A stretch of 64,000 bases of DNA from NCBI RefSeq assembly GCF_014191775.1, contig NZ_JACHXA010000006.1:62001-126000 (forward strand). The letters run 5' to 3'. Position 1 is the first letter of the stretch, and each line of letters opens with the position of its first letter. Below are positions 1 through 8,296 of this stretch, piece by piece. Made by a program: the position numbers and the translations under genes. The DNA is from Limibacillus halophilus. Its GTDB lineage: Bacteria; Pseudomonadota; Alphaproteobacteria; Kiloniellales; CECT-8803. The notes beneath the pieces were generated by a model, which saw only the letters and a program-made list of their open reading frames with translations, did not search any database and had not been told where the DNA came from.

Positions 1-58
1 ATCATTTCAATGAGAAAGTGTTACGACGAACTGTCACTTACTCTAGCTACGAGAGATC

Positions 59-1747
59 ATGTCACTAGCCACAAATTTAGTACGACGTGGGTCGGTCTAC
101 TATGTCCGGGTCACGGTGCCGGCAGACCTTCAGGAAATATTTGGGAAAAGGGAGATCGCACGATCTCTGCACACCAAGGACCCCATGGAGGCTCGCAAAC
201 GTTCGTTCTCGGTGTTGGATGAAATCTATCAGAATTTTGAAGCGGCGCGACAGCGTCGCTGCCCAAGCGATGAGGCCATAAAAAAGGCGGTCTGGTCTTT
301 CTTTAAAAGGGAACTGGTGATCGACGAGATTGAACGACAGCAAAACCGGGGAAGCGAGAGTCTGCTCGAGAGAAACAAATTGTTTCGAGACCCGGAAATG
401 GCAGCTTTGAGAAAGCACCTTGCAGAAGGAGAGACGGCATTAGTCGAATGGGCGGCGGACGAAATTATCAAAAGGAATAAGTTTCTAATCTCGAAAGAAA
501 GTCGAGGCTATGAGCAGCTCTGCCATCTGATTGCAAAAGCGAAAATTGAAGCACTTCGGTTAGCGAAAGAGCGAGATCAAGGTATTTTCGAAGGGTCGCC
601 GAACCCTGAGATGGTTGCGCAGCCATCAAAGGAAGAAACAGGCCAATCAGCGCCTCCGGGCCGATCGCTTGCAAACCTGTTTGAGCTTTATGCACGAGAG
701 AAGGCTGAAACGATCAAGGCCGACACTCTCGATCAAAACCGCAAAGCCGTTGCCCTATTTTTTGAATTCGTCGGCAGGAGCTCCGGAGCAGACACTCTAA
801 CGCGCAAGAACGTAGCCGCCTGGAAAGACGCTTTGAACGCCTGGCCAAGAAAGGCAGCAGAAATCACTGAACTGAAGGGTCTCGACTTTCGAGCAACGAT
901 CGAGGTCAATCGTGCCCTCGGGCGGCCGACGATCTCACAGAGGACGATCAACAAGTATCTCACGGCCTTGAGTGGTTTTTGCCGGTGGCTTCGGTATAGG
1001 GGTGACATCAACGATAACCCTGTAGAGGGAAACCTCACTTCACTCAGAAGAGATCGGCAGGAAATTGCGCCCTATTCATCCGAGCAACTGAAAACCATCT
1101 TCAATTCCCCTCTTTTCACCGGTTGTCTTTCGGATGCCAAAGAGCATGAAAGTGGCAACCATCTAGTGCTTGATCACCGCTTCTGGCTCCCGTTGCTATC
1201 ACTCTTTTCCGGTGCTCGTCTGGGCGAACTTTGCCAACTGCTCGTGGAGGATGTCCGGGAAGAAAGCGGAACCTGGATCATTCATATCACCACCGATGGA
1301 GACGAAGCGAAGCGGCTCAAGACGAAGAACGCCTATCGGGTCGTACCTCTCCATTCCGAACTTATCCGTTTAGGGTTCTTGCGGCATGTCTCCACTCAAA
1401 ATAAGCGAAGCGCGAGGCGGCTCTTCCCGGAGATTAAACCCGATGCCCGCGGCTTCCTCTCAGGCTTCCCCAGTCGATGGTATGGCCGTTATACGAAGCG
1501 AATAGGCGTAAAGGAGGACAAATCTCTCAATTTTCACTCCTACCGTCATTCGTTCATCGATGCACTTCGGAGAGCAGGCTACTTCAAGGAGGCCTACCAA
1601 CCGCTGATCGGCCATGCCGGAGCAACCGTAACCGACCGCTATGGACGCCTGCCCGACGGTACTCTTGCTAAACGCCTCGAGATGGTAGAAGCCGTCTCCT
1701 ATCCTGATCTTGACCTTTCACACCTTTATGATTCCGAAAATGTATAG
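59..1747 (+). CDS. Tyrosine-type site-specific integrase
   Basis: A 562-residue tyrosine recombinase that would cut and rejoin DNA at attachment sites. The N-terminal part (about 1-60) has the sequence style of the short domain that opens many proteobacterial phage-type integrases. A SAM-like core-binding domain follows around 205-330. The catalytic domain shows the first Arg in GARLGE (R387), the H-x-x-R box in HSYRH (H493, R496), the GH motif (H519) and the nucleophile Tyr in DRYG (Y528). All active-site positions that can be checked are present, so it is likely functional. The ATG at 59 follows a weak GAGAGATC leader. Its place at the edge of the accessory region suggests it mobilises the neighbouring island, although a distant tRNA is not the usual arrangement for such a gene. 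Confidence 0.93.
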   Translation: MSLATNLVRRGSVYYVRVTVPADLQEIFGKREIARSLHTKDPMEARKRSFSVLDEIYQNFEAARQRRCPSDEAIKKAVWSFFKRELVIDEIERQQNRGSESLLERNKLFRDPEMAALRKHLAEGETALVEWAADEIIKRNKFLISKESRGYEQLCHLIAKAKIEALRLAKERDQGIFEGSPNPEMVAQPSKEETGQSAPPGRSLANLFELYAREKAETIKADTLDQNRKAVALFFEFVGRSSGADTLTRKNVAAWKDALNAWPRKAAEITELKGLDFRATIEVNRALGRPTISQRTINKYLTALSGFCRWLRYRGDINDNPVEGNLTSLRRDRQEIAPYSSEQLKTIFNSPLFTGCLSDAKEHESGNHLVLDHRFWLPLLSLFSGARLGELCQLLVEDVREESGTWIIHITTDGDEAKRLKTKNAYRVVPLHSELIRLGFLRHVSTQNKRSARRLFPEIKPDARGFLSGFPSRWYGRYTKRIGVKEDKSLNFHSYRHSFIDALRRAGYFKEAYQPLIGHAGATVTDRYGRLPDGTLAKRLEMVEAVSYPDLDLSHLYDSENV

Positions 1748-1842
1748 ATGGGCACTGCTTGGCAAGTTGGCCTCGATCTCACGTACGGGCGGCAAATTGC
1801 TTGCACATCGGGCGCCCCATAAATCATCTGCGACGAGAGATC

Positions 1843-1968
1843 ATGAGTAAATTGAACCGAGGTCTTGGTCGGAAAATCGATCGCGTACTTTATCTTGAAT
1901 CCATCAAACGATCAGGCTTGCCCGCCGCACCTCATCTCCATGGAATGCTGGAGATAGCCCCTGAATAA
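1843..1968 (+). CDS. Possible small protein of 41 residues
   Basis: A short basic ORF starting at ATG 1843 with no recognisable domain. The only support is that the 13 bases ending in its start codon (1833-1845, ACGAGAGATCATG) are identical to those ending in the integrase start codon (49-61), so the two may share a translation-initiation segment, perhaps by duplication. It could equally be chance. Confidence 0.2.
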   Translation: MSKLNRGLGRKIDRVLYLESIKRSGLPAAPHLHGMLEIAPE

Positions 1969-2215
1969 TCATCAGCGGTACATAGTATATTGCTGCCTGG
2001 CGCTGGAAAGGACGCTTCTCTAAGAGCCGTCAAGTTAGGCAAGATCAAGGGTCCGTTTGGTTGGGCGCACTAAGCGATAAAACAGATTCGCAATTCAATT
2101 GTTTATTGCAAATTGAGGTAGGTATAGAGGGGCAGGTTGCGCGTATGCTGGCCGCCGCCAGTCTCGTTGAACTGCTTAAGCTGGTTCTGCACTCGGAAAC
2201 TGATAAATGACCAAA

Positions 2216-2243
2216 TGTCATCGTAATGTCATGGAAAGGTCAT
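2216..2243 (+). promoter_or_regulatory. Pho-box-like triple repeat
   Basis: TGTCAT occurs at 2216-2221 and 2227-2232 and GGTCAT at 2238-2243, each exactly 11 bases apart. Known PhoB boxes are 7-base TGTCA-type repeats at an 11-base period. The sequence thus looks like a PhoB site with three half-sites, but no intact gene follows on the plus strand. This may be the orphaned promoter of a lost gene. Confidence 0.4.
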
Positions 2244-2251
2244 GTGATTCG

Positions 2252-2269
2252 GGCGAATTTTCGCCTTTT
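2252..2269 (+). terminator. Short hairpin followed by a T run
   Basis: GGCGA (2252-2256) and TCGCC (2261-2265) pair around a four-base loop and are followed by TTTT. The stem is short, so activity as an intrinsic terminator is doubtful. Confidence 0.25.
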
Positions 2270-2488
2270 GCGTGATGGCTGCCAGGGATCGAAGCGATCT
2301 GGGCTCTAGCCTACGATGCACCCTTTGTGGGTGAATGCCATCTGGCTAGCTCGGTAAGGATGGAGAAGCTCCCGCAACTGAATTTAGCCTTCACACCTGC
2401 CTTCTCAAATACCGAGTGGGTCAGATAGCAGGCAAACAGCGGACCCGAAGAATTTTGGCCACCAGACACCCCCGAAGCATGGGCTCAT

Positions 2489-2569
2489 ATGAGAGAAGTC
2501 TTAGGTGGCCAACTATAAGAATGTAGGTCCAGCCTCTAGAAATCCGCTGAGAAATCCTAACCTTATAGA
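2489..2569 (+). repeat. 81-bp direct repeat, copy 1
   Basis: Nearly identical (about 3-4 mismatches by eye) to 13081-13161 in the same orientation. The first 30 bases encode the same C-terminal peptide in both copies, M-(R/K)-EVLGGQL then TAA, preceded by Pro-rich residues. The repeat therefore seems to be the end of a gene plus its downstream flank. The two copies bracket the catabolic/TRAP module. Confidence 0.8.
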
Positions 2570-2591
2570 GGCGCAGTTAAAGCGCTGATTT

Positions 2592-2803
2592 CCAACAACC
2601 TAGGCCAGGAGGGCGCGGTAAAGCGGTGGATGATCGCCTAAGCACTGCTGAATAGCCTCAAGACAAATGCCTCCGTTGATTGGCAATACTGCGATCCCGC
2701 TCACGCCCTCATGCACGTTCTGATGAAACGCATCTTACGAAAAATTGGCTACCCACCTGGTCTTCAGAACGCGGCCGTGCAAACTGTTCTCCAACAAGCA
2801 GAC
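2592..2803 (+). pseudogene. Remnant of the 3' end of a second hsdR
   Basis: Translated in the frame of the stretch around 2652, it matches the last part of the intact HsdR at 24800-25060. Shared pieces are [24 protein letters not shown] and [10 protein letters not shown]. From 2652 to about 2798 the alignment has no gaps. Many differences near the end fall at third codon positions, so this is a diverged homologue and not a fresh duplicate. An in-frame TAA replaces a Gln codon at about 2638-2640, and roughly six codons are missing just upstream. The last codons are replaced by unrelated sequence just before the end of the YeiH gene, marking an insertion or deletion junction near 2800. Confidence 0.85.
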
Positions 2804-2819
2804 GGGCCGTTCATCGACC

Positions 2820-3818
2820 CTACGGAAAAAGAAAACGCGCGGCAGCCAATGCCAAGACCAGCAAGAAAACCGTCTCGGCCACGACGATAAAGACGAACTT
2901 ACCATCGACCTTGGCAATCTCGCCTAAGTTTGTCTTGATACCGATAGCAGAGATCGCTATCGCCAGCAGCCAAGCCGACAGTGACTTGATAACCGCTACA
3001 ACCGCGTCCGGTATCACCCCAAGATTAACCAGAATTGCCGCCGCCACAAAACACACCAAAAACCAGGGCAAACCAAGGCGAGCCGTGCCGCTGTGGCGAA
3101 AGCCAATCATGACGATCAACATCACGATTGGTAACAGCGCCACACGAACCATTTTTACGAATGTCGCGACGACCCCAGCCTCTTCACTGACGGAATAACC
3201 CGCGCCAACGACCTGTGCGACATCATGAATGGTCGCCCCGATCAAAAACCCCGTTTCTAAGTCGGAGAAATCTAGGCACTTGAATAGAATTGGGTAGCAG
3301 ATCATGGCTACGGTCGATAACGCAGTAACAGCGATAACGACGAAAAGAACGTCGCGGTCCCTTCCCTCCTTTTGAGGCAACACCGACGCTATAGCCAAGG
3401 CGGCAGAGGCTCCGCAAATCGCCACCGAGCCTCCAGCCAGGAAGCCAAAGGCCGATTTTCTACCGACCATGCGAGACAGTGCGACACCAGCGCCAAGCGT
3501 AAGAATGACGAGAAGGAACACAGCGACAATCGGCCATACCCCCAAGAGCTGGATATCGCCCAAACTTAAGCGGAATCCAAGCAACGCAACGGCAAGCCGA
3601 AGCAGACTCTTTGATGAGAAAGCAATCCCAGGAGCGCACTTACTTTCGGTCGCCAGGAAATTGAACGCCATACCGATCAACAACGCAAACAACATGACAG
3701 GCGCGGCATAATGCTCGGCAAGAAAGGTCGCAGCGCCCGCGATGACTGCTGCAAGCGCGGTGCCGCCAAAATTCTCTTTCACGGAGACGATGGCACGGTC
3801 GGTCATGGATGCGGACAT
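2820..3818 (-). CDS. YeiH/UPF0324 family putative sulfate exporter
   Basis: A 332-residue integral membrane protein with about ten hydrophobic segments, the normal size for the family. Family-typical pieces are visible: SVAICGASAA in the middle and GATIHDVAQVVGAG about 50 residues later. Members are annotated as putative sulfate exporters, and some are linked genetically to sulfonate degradation, where sulfite or sulfate must leave the cell; transport has rarely been measured. Here it lies downstream of, and in the same direction as, the oxygenase/CoA genes. This suggests, without proving, that the pathway releases an inorganic sulfur anion. The start is ATG 3818; ATG 3806 is possible. Confidence 0.88.
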   Translation of the reverse strand: MSASMTDRAIVSVKENFGGTALAAVIAGAATFLAEHYAAPVMLFALLIGMAFNFLATESKCAPGIAFSSKSLLRLAVALLGFRLSLGDIQLLGVWPIVAVFLLVILTLGAGVALSRMVGRKSAFGFLAGGSVAICGASAALAIASVLPQKEGRDRDVLFVVIAVTALSTVAMICYPILFKCLDFSDLETGFLIGATIHDVAQVVGAGYSVSEEAGVVATFVKMVRVALLPIVMLIVMIGFRHSGTARLGLPWFLVCFVAAAILVNLGVIPDAVVAVIKSLSAWLLAIAISAIGIKTNLGEIAKVDGKFVFIVVAETVFLLVLALAAARFLFP

Positions 3819-3905
3819 ATGTCAAAGCTCATAGCTTTTAGAGGTTGGAAATTGCCATGCGTCGATGTGCTAGCGCATGGCCGCATGCATTGGAGGAGTA
3901 ACGGG

Positions 3906-4667
3906 TTACTGACTGGCGCTTTTGGAAACGTAAGCCTGTATGCGATCGGCCAGCCCCGGTGCTGCTGCCGAGCGAGTAAGCTCCGACAAATCTTGGTCTA
4001 AGTCCGCAGACCTGTCGCGCGTGTTCCGCAGCAAGCTACTCGCAGCCGCCAAAGTCAGGAAGCTGCTTTCCTTGGCGATGGTTTCAATCAACGATGACCA
4101 GTCTTCACTTTCAGTGATCTGCTGCACCACACCCAAGCCCAAGCCCTCTTCGGCCGTGAAGACGCGAGAGGTTCTCAACAACTCGCGTGCCACATCCCTT
4201 CCAACCAATTGGGCGAACCGACGCGTTCCCAGCACGATGCCAAATTGCAGACCAGGCATCTTGAACGTAGTACCCGCGGCCGCAACTCTACGGGCGCAGG
4301 AGCAAAATATGTCGGCCCCTGCACCAAAGCAACGGCCATGCCCAATCGCCATCGTGTTCATCGGCGCCGTATATATCTTCTGGAGAAGCATTTCTATTCG
4401 GACAAAACGATAAAGCAGGTCTGCGTCCGTTTGCTCTTCAAGGCCGGACAAATCAAACCCAGCCGAAAAGGCTCTGCCGCTACCCGAGAAGACGACGAGG
4501 CGCGATTCTCGCTGCACCGCTTCATCGAGGCCGCGAATCAATTGTTCAACCATCTCCGCATTGACGGCATTGAGTTTCTCCGGCCTATTCAGCATCAAAT
4601 GCGTGACAGAGCCCTCGTGCGAGATGCCTACGGCGGTTCGGTCCTGATGAGCGTGAGATTTTTGCAT
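3906..4667 (-). CDS. Enoyl-CoA hydratase/isomerase family protein
   Basis: A crotonase-fold protein of 253 residues when started at ATG 4667. A longer frame reaches 4820 but would overlap the CoA-transferase gene by more than 140 bases, and crotonase similarity begins only after M4667. Family features include LNRPEKLNAVN near the start, SGSGRAFSAGFDLSG (oxyanion-hole region) and a GHGRCFGAGADIF segment where the second oxyanion Gly is expected. The usual catalytic Glu positions are not obvious, so hydratase, isomerase or hydrolase chemistry cannot be assigned. It starts 10 bases after the CoA-transferase stop, so the two are probably co-transcribed and act on the same acyl-CoA. Confidence 0.85.
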   Translation of the reverse strand: MQKSHAHQDRTAVGISHEGSVTHLMLNRPEKLNAVNAEMVEQLIRGLDEAVQRESRLVVFSGSGRAFSAGFDLSGLEEQTDADLLYRFVRIEMLLQKIYTAPMNTMAIGHGRCFGAGADIFCSCARRVAAAGTTFKMPGLQFGIVLGTRRFAQLVGRDVARELLRTSRVFTAEEGLGLGVVQQITESEDWSSLIETIAKESSFLTLAAASSLLRNTRDRSADLDQDLSELTRSAAAPGLADRIQAYVSKSASQ

Positions 4668-4677
4668 TATCCGGTAA

Positions 4678-5886
4678 TCATTCCTTGCTGGGATCGGTCT
4701 TTGTCCATTCAGATAACACCTCTGCGTTATGTTCGCCCAGTTCGGGTGGGTTCCGATAAACGCCGAGATCATATCCGGAAATTCCAACCGGATACTTGAC
4801 AGTCTGAGTCTCGACGCCATTTGGCAGCCGAAGCGGACAGACTAATCCCATGTACTTTATCTGCGGATCGTTCAGTATCTGCTCAAAATTATTGATTGGC
4901 GCACAGGGTACGTTGCGACTGTCCATTTCAACGAGCCAGGCAGAGGCGCTCTTTTTAAGGAATTCCGGCGCCAGCAGTTTAACAAGTTCCACCTGATTCC
5001 TTGCCCGATCCGCTTGCGTCAAGAAACGAGGGTCTACAGCTATGTTGGGTAGGCCCACCGCATCACAAACCTCTTTCCAAAGACGGTCGTTACCCGCGGC
5101 AATCACAAAGTAGTCGTCGGCTGCCTTGAAGGCCTGATAGGGCGCGTTCCTGGGATGTGCGGAGCCAAGACGTTTCGGCACTTCTCCGCTTCCGAAAAAC
5201 TCGCTGCTCTGCAAGGCCGAGACGCCGAGCAGGCTTCCGACCATGGAACAGTCGATTCGCTTGCCTATCCCCGTTCGCTCTACCTCTCGCATAACGGAAA
5301 CAATGGAGAAAGCGGCATAGAGTCCGGCACAAAAATCCCCGACCGGTACGCCGCACTTTACCGGCGGCGCTCCGTCTTCCCCCGTCACGCTCATGATCCC
5401 GGCCATTGCCTGAACTGTGACATCGAAGGCACCCTTACTGGCATTCGGCCCTTGCTGTCCGTATCCGGATATCGAGCAGTAAATAATTCTCGGATTGATT
5501 GCAGAAAGCGCTTCGTATCCTAACTCAAGACGGTCGAGGACTCCCGGGCGATAATTCTCCAGCAGCACATCGGCGGATGAAACCAGTGTCTTCAACGCCT
5601 GCCGATCCCCTGGGTCCTTAAGGTCGAGTGCTATGCTCCGCTTGTTGCGGTTCAAAGACGCAAAATTTTCACTGTAAGCTTCACCCTCTGACGGTTTGCT
5701 TAATGGCGGCCAGTTTCGCATACCGTCACCACCGTCGGGGCGCTCGACCTTGACCACATCAGCACCTAAATCGGCCATCAATGATCCTGTGAACGGCCCA
5801 GCAGCGATCTGGCCAAGCTCAAGTACACGAATACCCGCGAGCGGCCCAATCGGGCCGCTCGCTTGGCTTTTTTGTCCTGTTGTCAT
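4678..5886 (-). CDS. CaiB/BaiF family CoA-transferase
   Basis: A 402-residue class III CoA-transferase, which moves CoA between carboxylic acids through an aspartyl-CoA thioester. The N-terminal GIRVLELGQIAAGPF and the MADLGADVVKVERPDGGD stretch are family hallmarks. NRNKRSIALDLK and YRPGVLDRLELG follow, and the catalytic Asp is expected in the GAFDVTVQAMAG segment. The length is standard. The stop overlaps nothing and the next gene starts 10 bases downstream; the 5' end overlaps the stop of the oxygenase gene by four bases, indicating translational coupling. In this setting it probably activates or hands on the acid made by the oxygenase, but the substrate is unknown. Confidence 0.92.
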   Translation of the reverse strand: MTTGQKSQASGPIGPLAGIRVLELGQIAAGPFTGSLMADLGADVVKVERPDGGDGMRNWPPLSKPSEGEAYSENFASLNRNKRSIALDLKDPGDRQALKTLVSSADVLLENYRPGVLDRLELGYEALSAINPRIIYCSISGYGQQGPNASKGAFDVTVQAMAGIMSVTGEDGAPPVKCGVPVGDFCAGLYAAFSIVSVMREVERTGIGKRIDCSMVGSLLGVSALQSSEFFGSGEVPKRLGSAHPRNAPYQAFKAADDYFVIAAGNDRLWKEVCDAVGLPNIAVDPRFLTQADRARNQVELVKLLAPEFLKKSASAWLVEMDSRNVPCAPINNFEQILNDPQIKYMGLVCPLRLPNGVETQTVKYPVGISGYDLGVYRNPPELGEHNAEVLSEWTKTDPSKE

Positions 5887-6989
5887 TCCGCTGCCCCACG
5901 GACCTCGCTTGGCACCATTTCCTCACGCAGCATCTGGGTGAAAATCTGCCGGGCACGACGTAGCGCTTTGTCCGGCTTCAGGAACAGTTCGGAATAACCC
6001 TCGTCTGGAACATCAAACATCGCTTGCTGCTTCTCTAGGGCCCAATGGTCTTGTGCGACGACATCGGGGAACATTGATGCAACCCGTTTAGCGGTGCTCA
6101 TCGTCGGATCGCCAGCGGACTTATGATCCGCCTTGCAATTCACGCACCACCACCAAATGTGGTTCTTTTCGTCGACGGGTGTATGGAAGTGATAGAGCAC
6201 ATAGCCCCGTTCTTTATCGGTGCCTAGTTCACCTGGCGGCGCATTGCGCATTTCAACACGCGTGAAAGCTGGGCTAACCATCTGATGGGTGTGGAAGCGA
6301 TCGACTACATCGTAAACAAACCAATCCTGCAGATAGGGCGGCTGGTTGTAGTTTCTAACCTCTCGGATGGTTTTTACATATCTGTTCCCATCGACCTCGT
6401 CTTCTTCGTACTTGATGGGAATCTTGCTGTTCTCGAAATCTCCGATGTTGCCGTCATGGAGCGGATAGAAATGCGTGATATCGAGTAGGTTTTCGATCAG
6501 CAAAAGATAGTTTGCCGGGATTCTCATTGGCCCGGAATCAATGTTTTCGAAATCTGGATCAGCCAACTCCGGTGTTCGGGGAGGTTTCCGATCATCCTTT
6601 CGCGCAGGATCGCCCGGCCAAACCCAAACCAAGCCATCCTGTTCGATGACCGGAAAGCTATTGACCTTGGCTTGCGCCGGGATTTCCTGATCCATCTGCG
6701 ATGGGATCAAGGTACAGCGTCCCTTATCGTTGTAGCAGAGACCGTGATAAGCACATTCCAAGGTGCCGTCTTCTTTGAGGCGGCCCTCCGACAAAGGAAA
6801 CCTTTTGTGTGCGCAACGGTTGTCCAGCGCAGCGATTCCTCCATCCTTTGTTCGCCAAATCACCATCACTTTACCGGCAACCTTATGCTCGGTAAGCTTT
6901 TCAGGCTCAAACTCCTTTGAAAAGCCGACCACATACCAGCAGTTCTTCACCGATTGATAGGGGCTGATTGAATTCGGTGGAGTCGTCAT
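5883..6989 (-). CDS. Rieske [2Fe-2S] oxygenase, VanA-like
   Basis: Oxygenase component of a two-component ring- or methyl-hydroxylating system (368 residues from ATG 6989). This start has AAGGAG seven bases upstream, and family similarity begins right after it; the reading frame extends to 7091 but that part overlaps the reductase gene. The Rieske cluster ligands are C59-x-H61 and C79-x2-H82. The mononuclear iron site is shown by D170-x2-H173-x4-H178. The protein resembles vanillate O-demethylase and toluenesulfonate methyl-monooxygenase subunits more than the multi-subunit dioxygenases. It sits directly downstream of a matching VanB-like reductase. The substrate cannot be read from sequence; demethylation or hydroxylation of an aromatic or sulfonated acid is plausible. 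Confidence 0.92.
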   Translation of the reverse strand: MTTPPNSISPYQSVKNCWYVVGFSKEFEPEKLTEHKVAGKVMVIWRTKDGGIAALDNRCAHKRFPLSEGRLKEDGTLECAYHGLCYNDKGRCTLIPSQMDQEIPAQAKVNSFPVIEQDGLVWVWPGDPARKDDRKPPRTPELADPDFENIDSGPMRIPANYLLLIENLLDITHFYPLHDGNIGDFENSKIPIKYEEDEVDGNRYVKTIREVRNYNQPPYLQDWFVYDVVDRFHTHQMVSPAFTRVEMRNAPPGELGTDKERGYVLYHFHTPVDEKNHIWWWCVNCKADHKSAGDPTMSTAKRVASMFPDVVAQDHWALEKQQAMFDVPDEGYSELFLKPDKALRRARQIFTQMLREEMVPSEVRGAAE

Positions 6990-7048
6990 CTTGTTTCTCC
7001 TTGTTTGATCATCTCGCAATTCCATTTTCTCGCCGGTTCCAACCAGCT

Positions 7049-8026
7049 TTAGTAATCCAAAACGAGGCATGGTGATTTGGCACGCGAACAACAGATCAGC
7101 ATGAACTGACTGCGGTCTTCTTCATCTAGCACCGAATCTCGGTGGTCCGGTTCACCGCTCAGATAACGCGTCATGCAAGACCCGCAGTATCCTTCCTCAC
7201 ATTGGGTATCGACCGGCAACCCATTGTCCCTGAGGACGTCCACAATCGAGCTGTCAGAAGGGATGTCAAAGACCTCTCCAGTACTAGCAATCTTAACCTT
7301 GAAGGCGCTATTCTCCGTCGCTACCAACACATTCTCATCGCTTGATGCGGCGAAGTATTCGAAATGAACGGATTTCCTGGGCCAATGCTCGGACGCTGAT
7401 TTTACGGCTTTCATGAAGCCGCTAGGACCGCAGTAGTAGAGATGGGTATCTTGGTCGTTGCTTTTCAGGAATGCGTCAATATCCAGACCGCGCGCTGGGT
7501 CCCCACCATCATGATAAATTCGCACTCGTCCGTTTTGGATTCTTGGGGTCAAGAACTCTAAAAATGCCGTCGTATCAATGGACCGAGTGCAGTAATGGAG
7601 TTCATACGACGCTTGTCGGCTCTCCAGTTCCTGCAGCATTGCAATCATTGGGGTTACGCCGATACCGCCAGCAAGCAGAATGTTGTGGTTGGCGTCCTGG
7701 TTCAGAGGAAACAGATTGCGGGGGCTAGATATGAATACTTCGCCGCCCTCGATGAAGGTGCGGTGAATTTCCTTCGACCCACCGCGCCCATCAACTTCAC
7801 AAAGGACAGCGATCTCGTACCGTGACCTGTCAGCAGGATCACCGCAAAGCGAGTACTGACGAACGACTTCGTTAGGCAAGAAAACGCTGATATTTGCCCC
7901 AGCGGTGAAGGGGGGTAGCGGCGTAGCGTCCAAGCTCTCGAATACATACCGTCGAATCTTGTCGGTTTCACAAATAACCCGAGCAATTCGGAGCTTTATT
8001 CTCTTATCAGTGCTTTCGGTTGCCAT
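7049..8026 (-). CDS. VanB-like oxygenase reductase (FMN, NAD(P)H, [2Fe-2S])
   Basis: Electron-transfer partner of the Rieske oxygenase, 325 residues. Domain order is an FMN-binding barrel with RQYSLCGDP (about 60-68), an NAD-binding domain with LLAGGIGVTPM (about 116-126) and YYCGPSGF, then a C-terminal plant-type ferredoxin domain with Cys ligands C276, C281, C284 and C312 or C313. This is the standard class IA phthalate-reductase layout, and all cofactor motifs are present. It is the first gene of the minus-strand block 8026-2820, so its 5' flank (8027-8296) is a likely promoter region. Confidence 0.93.
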   Translation of the reverse strand: MATESTDKRIKLRIARVICETDKIRRYVFESLDATPLPPFTAGANISVFLPNEVVRQYSLCGDPADRSRYEIAVLCEVDGRGGSKEIHRTFIEGGEVFISSPRNLFPLNQDANHNILLAGGIGVTPMIAMLQELESRQASYELHYCTRSIDTTAFLEFLTPRIQNGRVRIYHDGGDPARGLDIDAFLKSNDQDTHLYYCGPSGFMKAVKSASEHWPRKSVHFEYFAASSDENVLVATENSAFKVKIASTGEVFDIPSDSSIVDVLRDNGLPVDTQCEEGYCGSCMTRYLSGEPDHRDSVLDEEDRSQFMLICCSRAKSPCLVLDY

Positions 8027-8296
8027 TCTGATTACTTCACTTTATTCCCGGCATGAATTTTATCGTATTTCTGCTCTAAACCTGCTCCTAACGGCAATGC
8101 GAGGGGCTGTCCGCCAGTGCAATTGGTGAAGATTATGCTTCATTAAATAAGACATAAAAAACGATATATTCTATATTAATTAGTTCAAATTTATTGATCT
8201 ATAGGTTTGACTTCGGAACCGTCGGGTTCAGTTAGGCTCAGCGCTTTGCGCTTGAGCCTAACTGATTGAACACCCGTTTATTGAGAGATTGAGTAT
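8027..8296. other. AT-rich intergenic region between reductase and TRAP binding-protein genes
   Basis: No gene is seen. The part at 8130-8205 is very AT-rich, fitting a promoter for the minus-strand catabolic operon that starts at 8026. The distal part contains the hairpin at 8231-8262. Confidence 0.5.
8231..8262 (-). terminator. Strong hairpin downstream of the TRAP binding-protein gene
   Basis: GTTAGGCTCA (8231-8240) pairs fully with TGAGCCTAAC (8253-8262). The inner AGCGC/GCGCT also pairs with one bulge around a TTT loop. It begins 34 bases after the stop of the minus-strand dctP-like gene. There is no T run on either side, so it may be a processing or attenuation element instead of a simple terminator. 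Confidence 0.5.

Larger units (their letters stand above)
1748..2488. other. Non-coding or decayed stretch downstream of the integrase
   Basis: About 740 bases with no convincing long gene. It contains one possible 41-codon ORF (1843-1968), a triple TGTCAT-like repeat with 11-base period (2216-2243), a short hairpin followed by four T (2252-2269), and an open stretch of about 30 codons ending at the TAA at 2516-2518. It looks like gene debris from earlier insertions. Confidence 0.5.

Noticed and set aside
1-2600. Copy of the tRNA-Gln 3' end near the integrase
   Set aside because: Searched by eye for the T-arm and acceptor sequence; none found, so no attachment site is claimed there.
2680-3198. 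172-codon plus-strand frame over the 3' half of the YeiH gene
   Set aside because: Low-complexity Thr/Ala/Lys sequence antisense to a well-conserved membrane protein.
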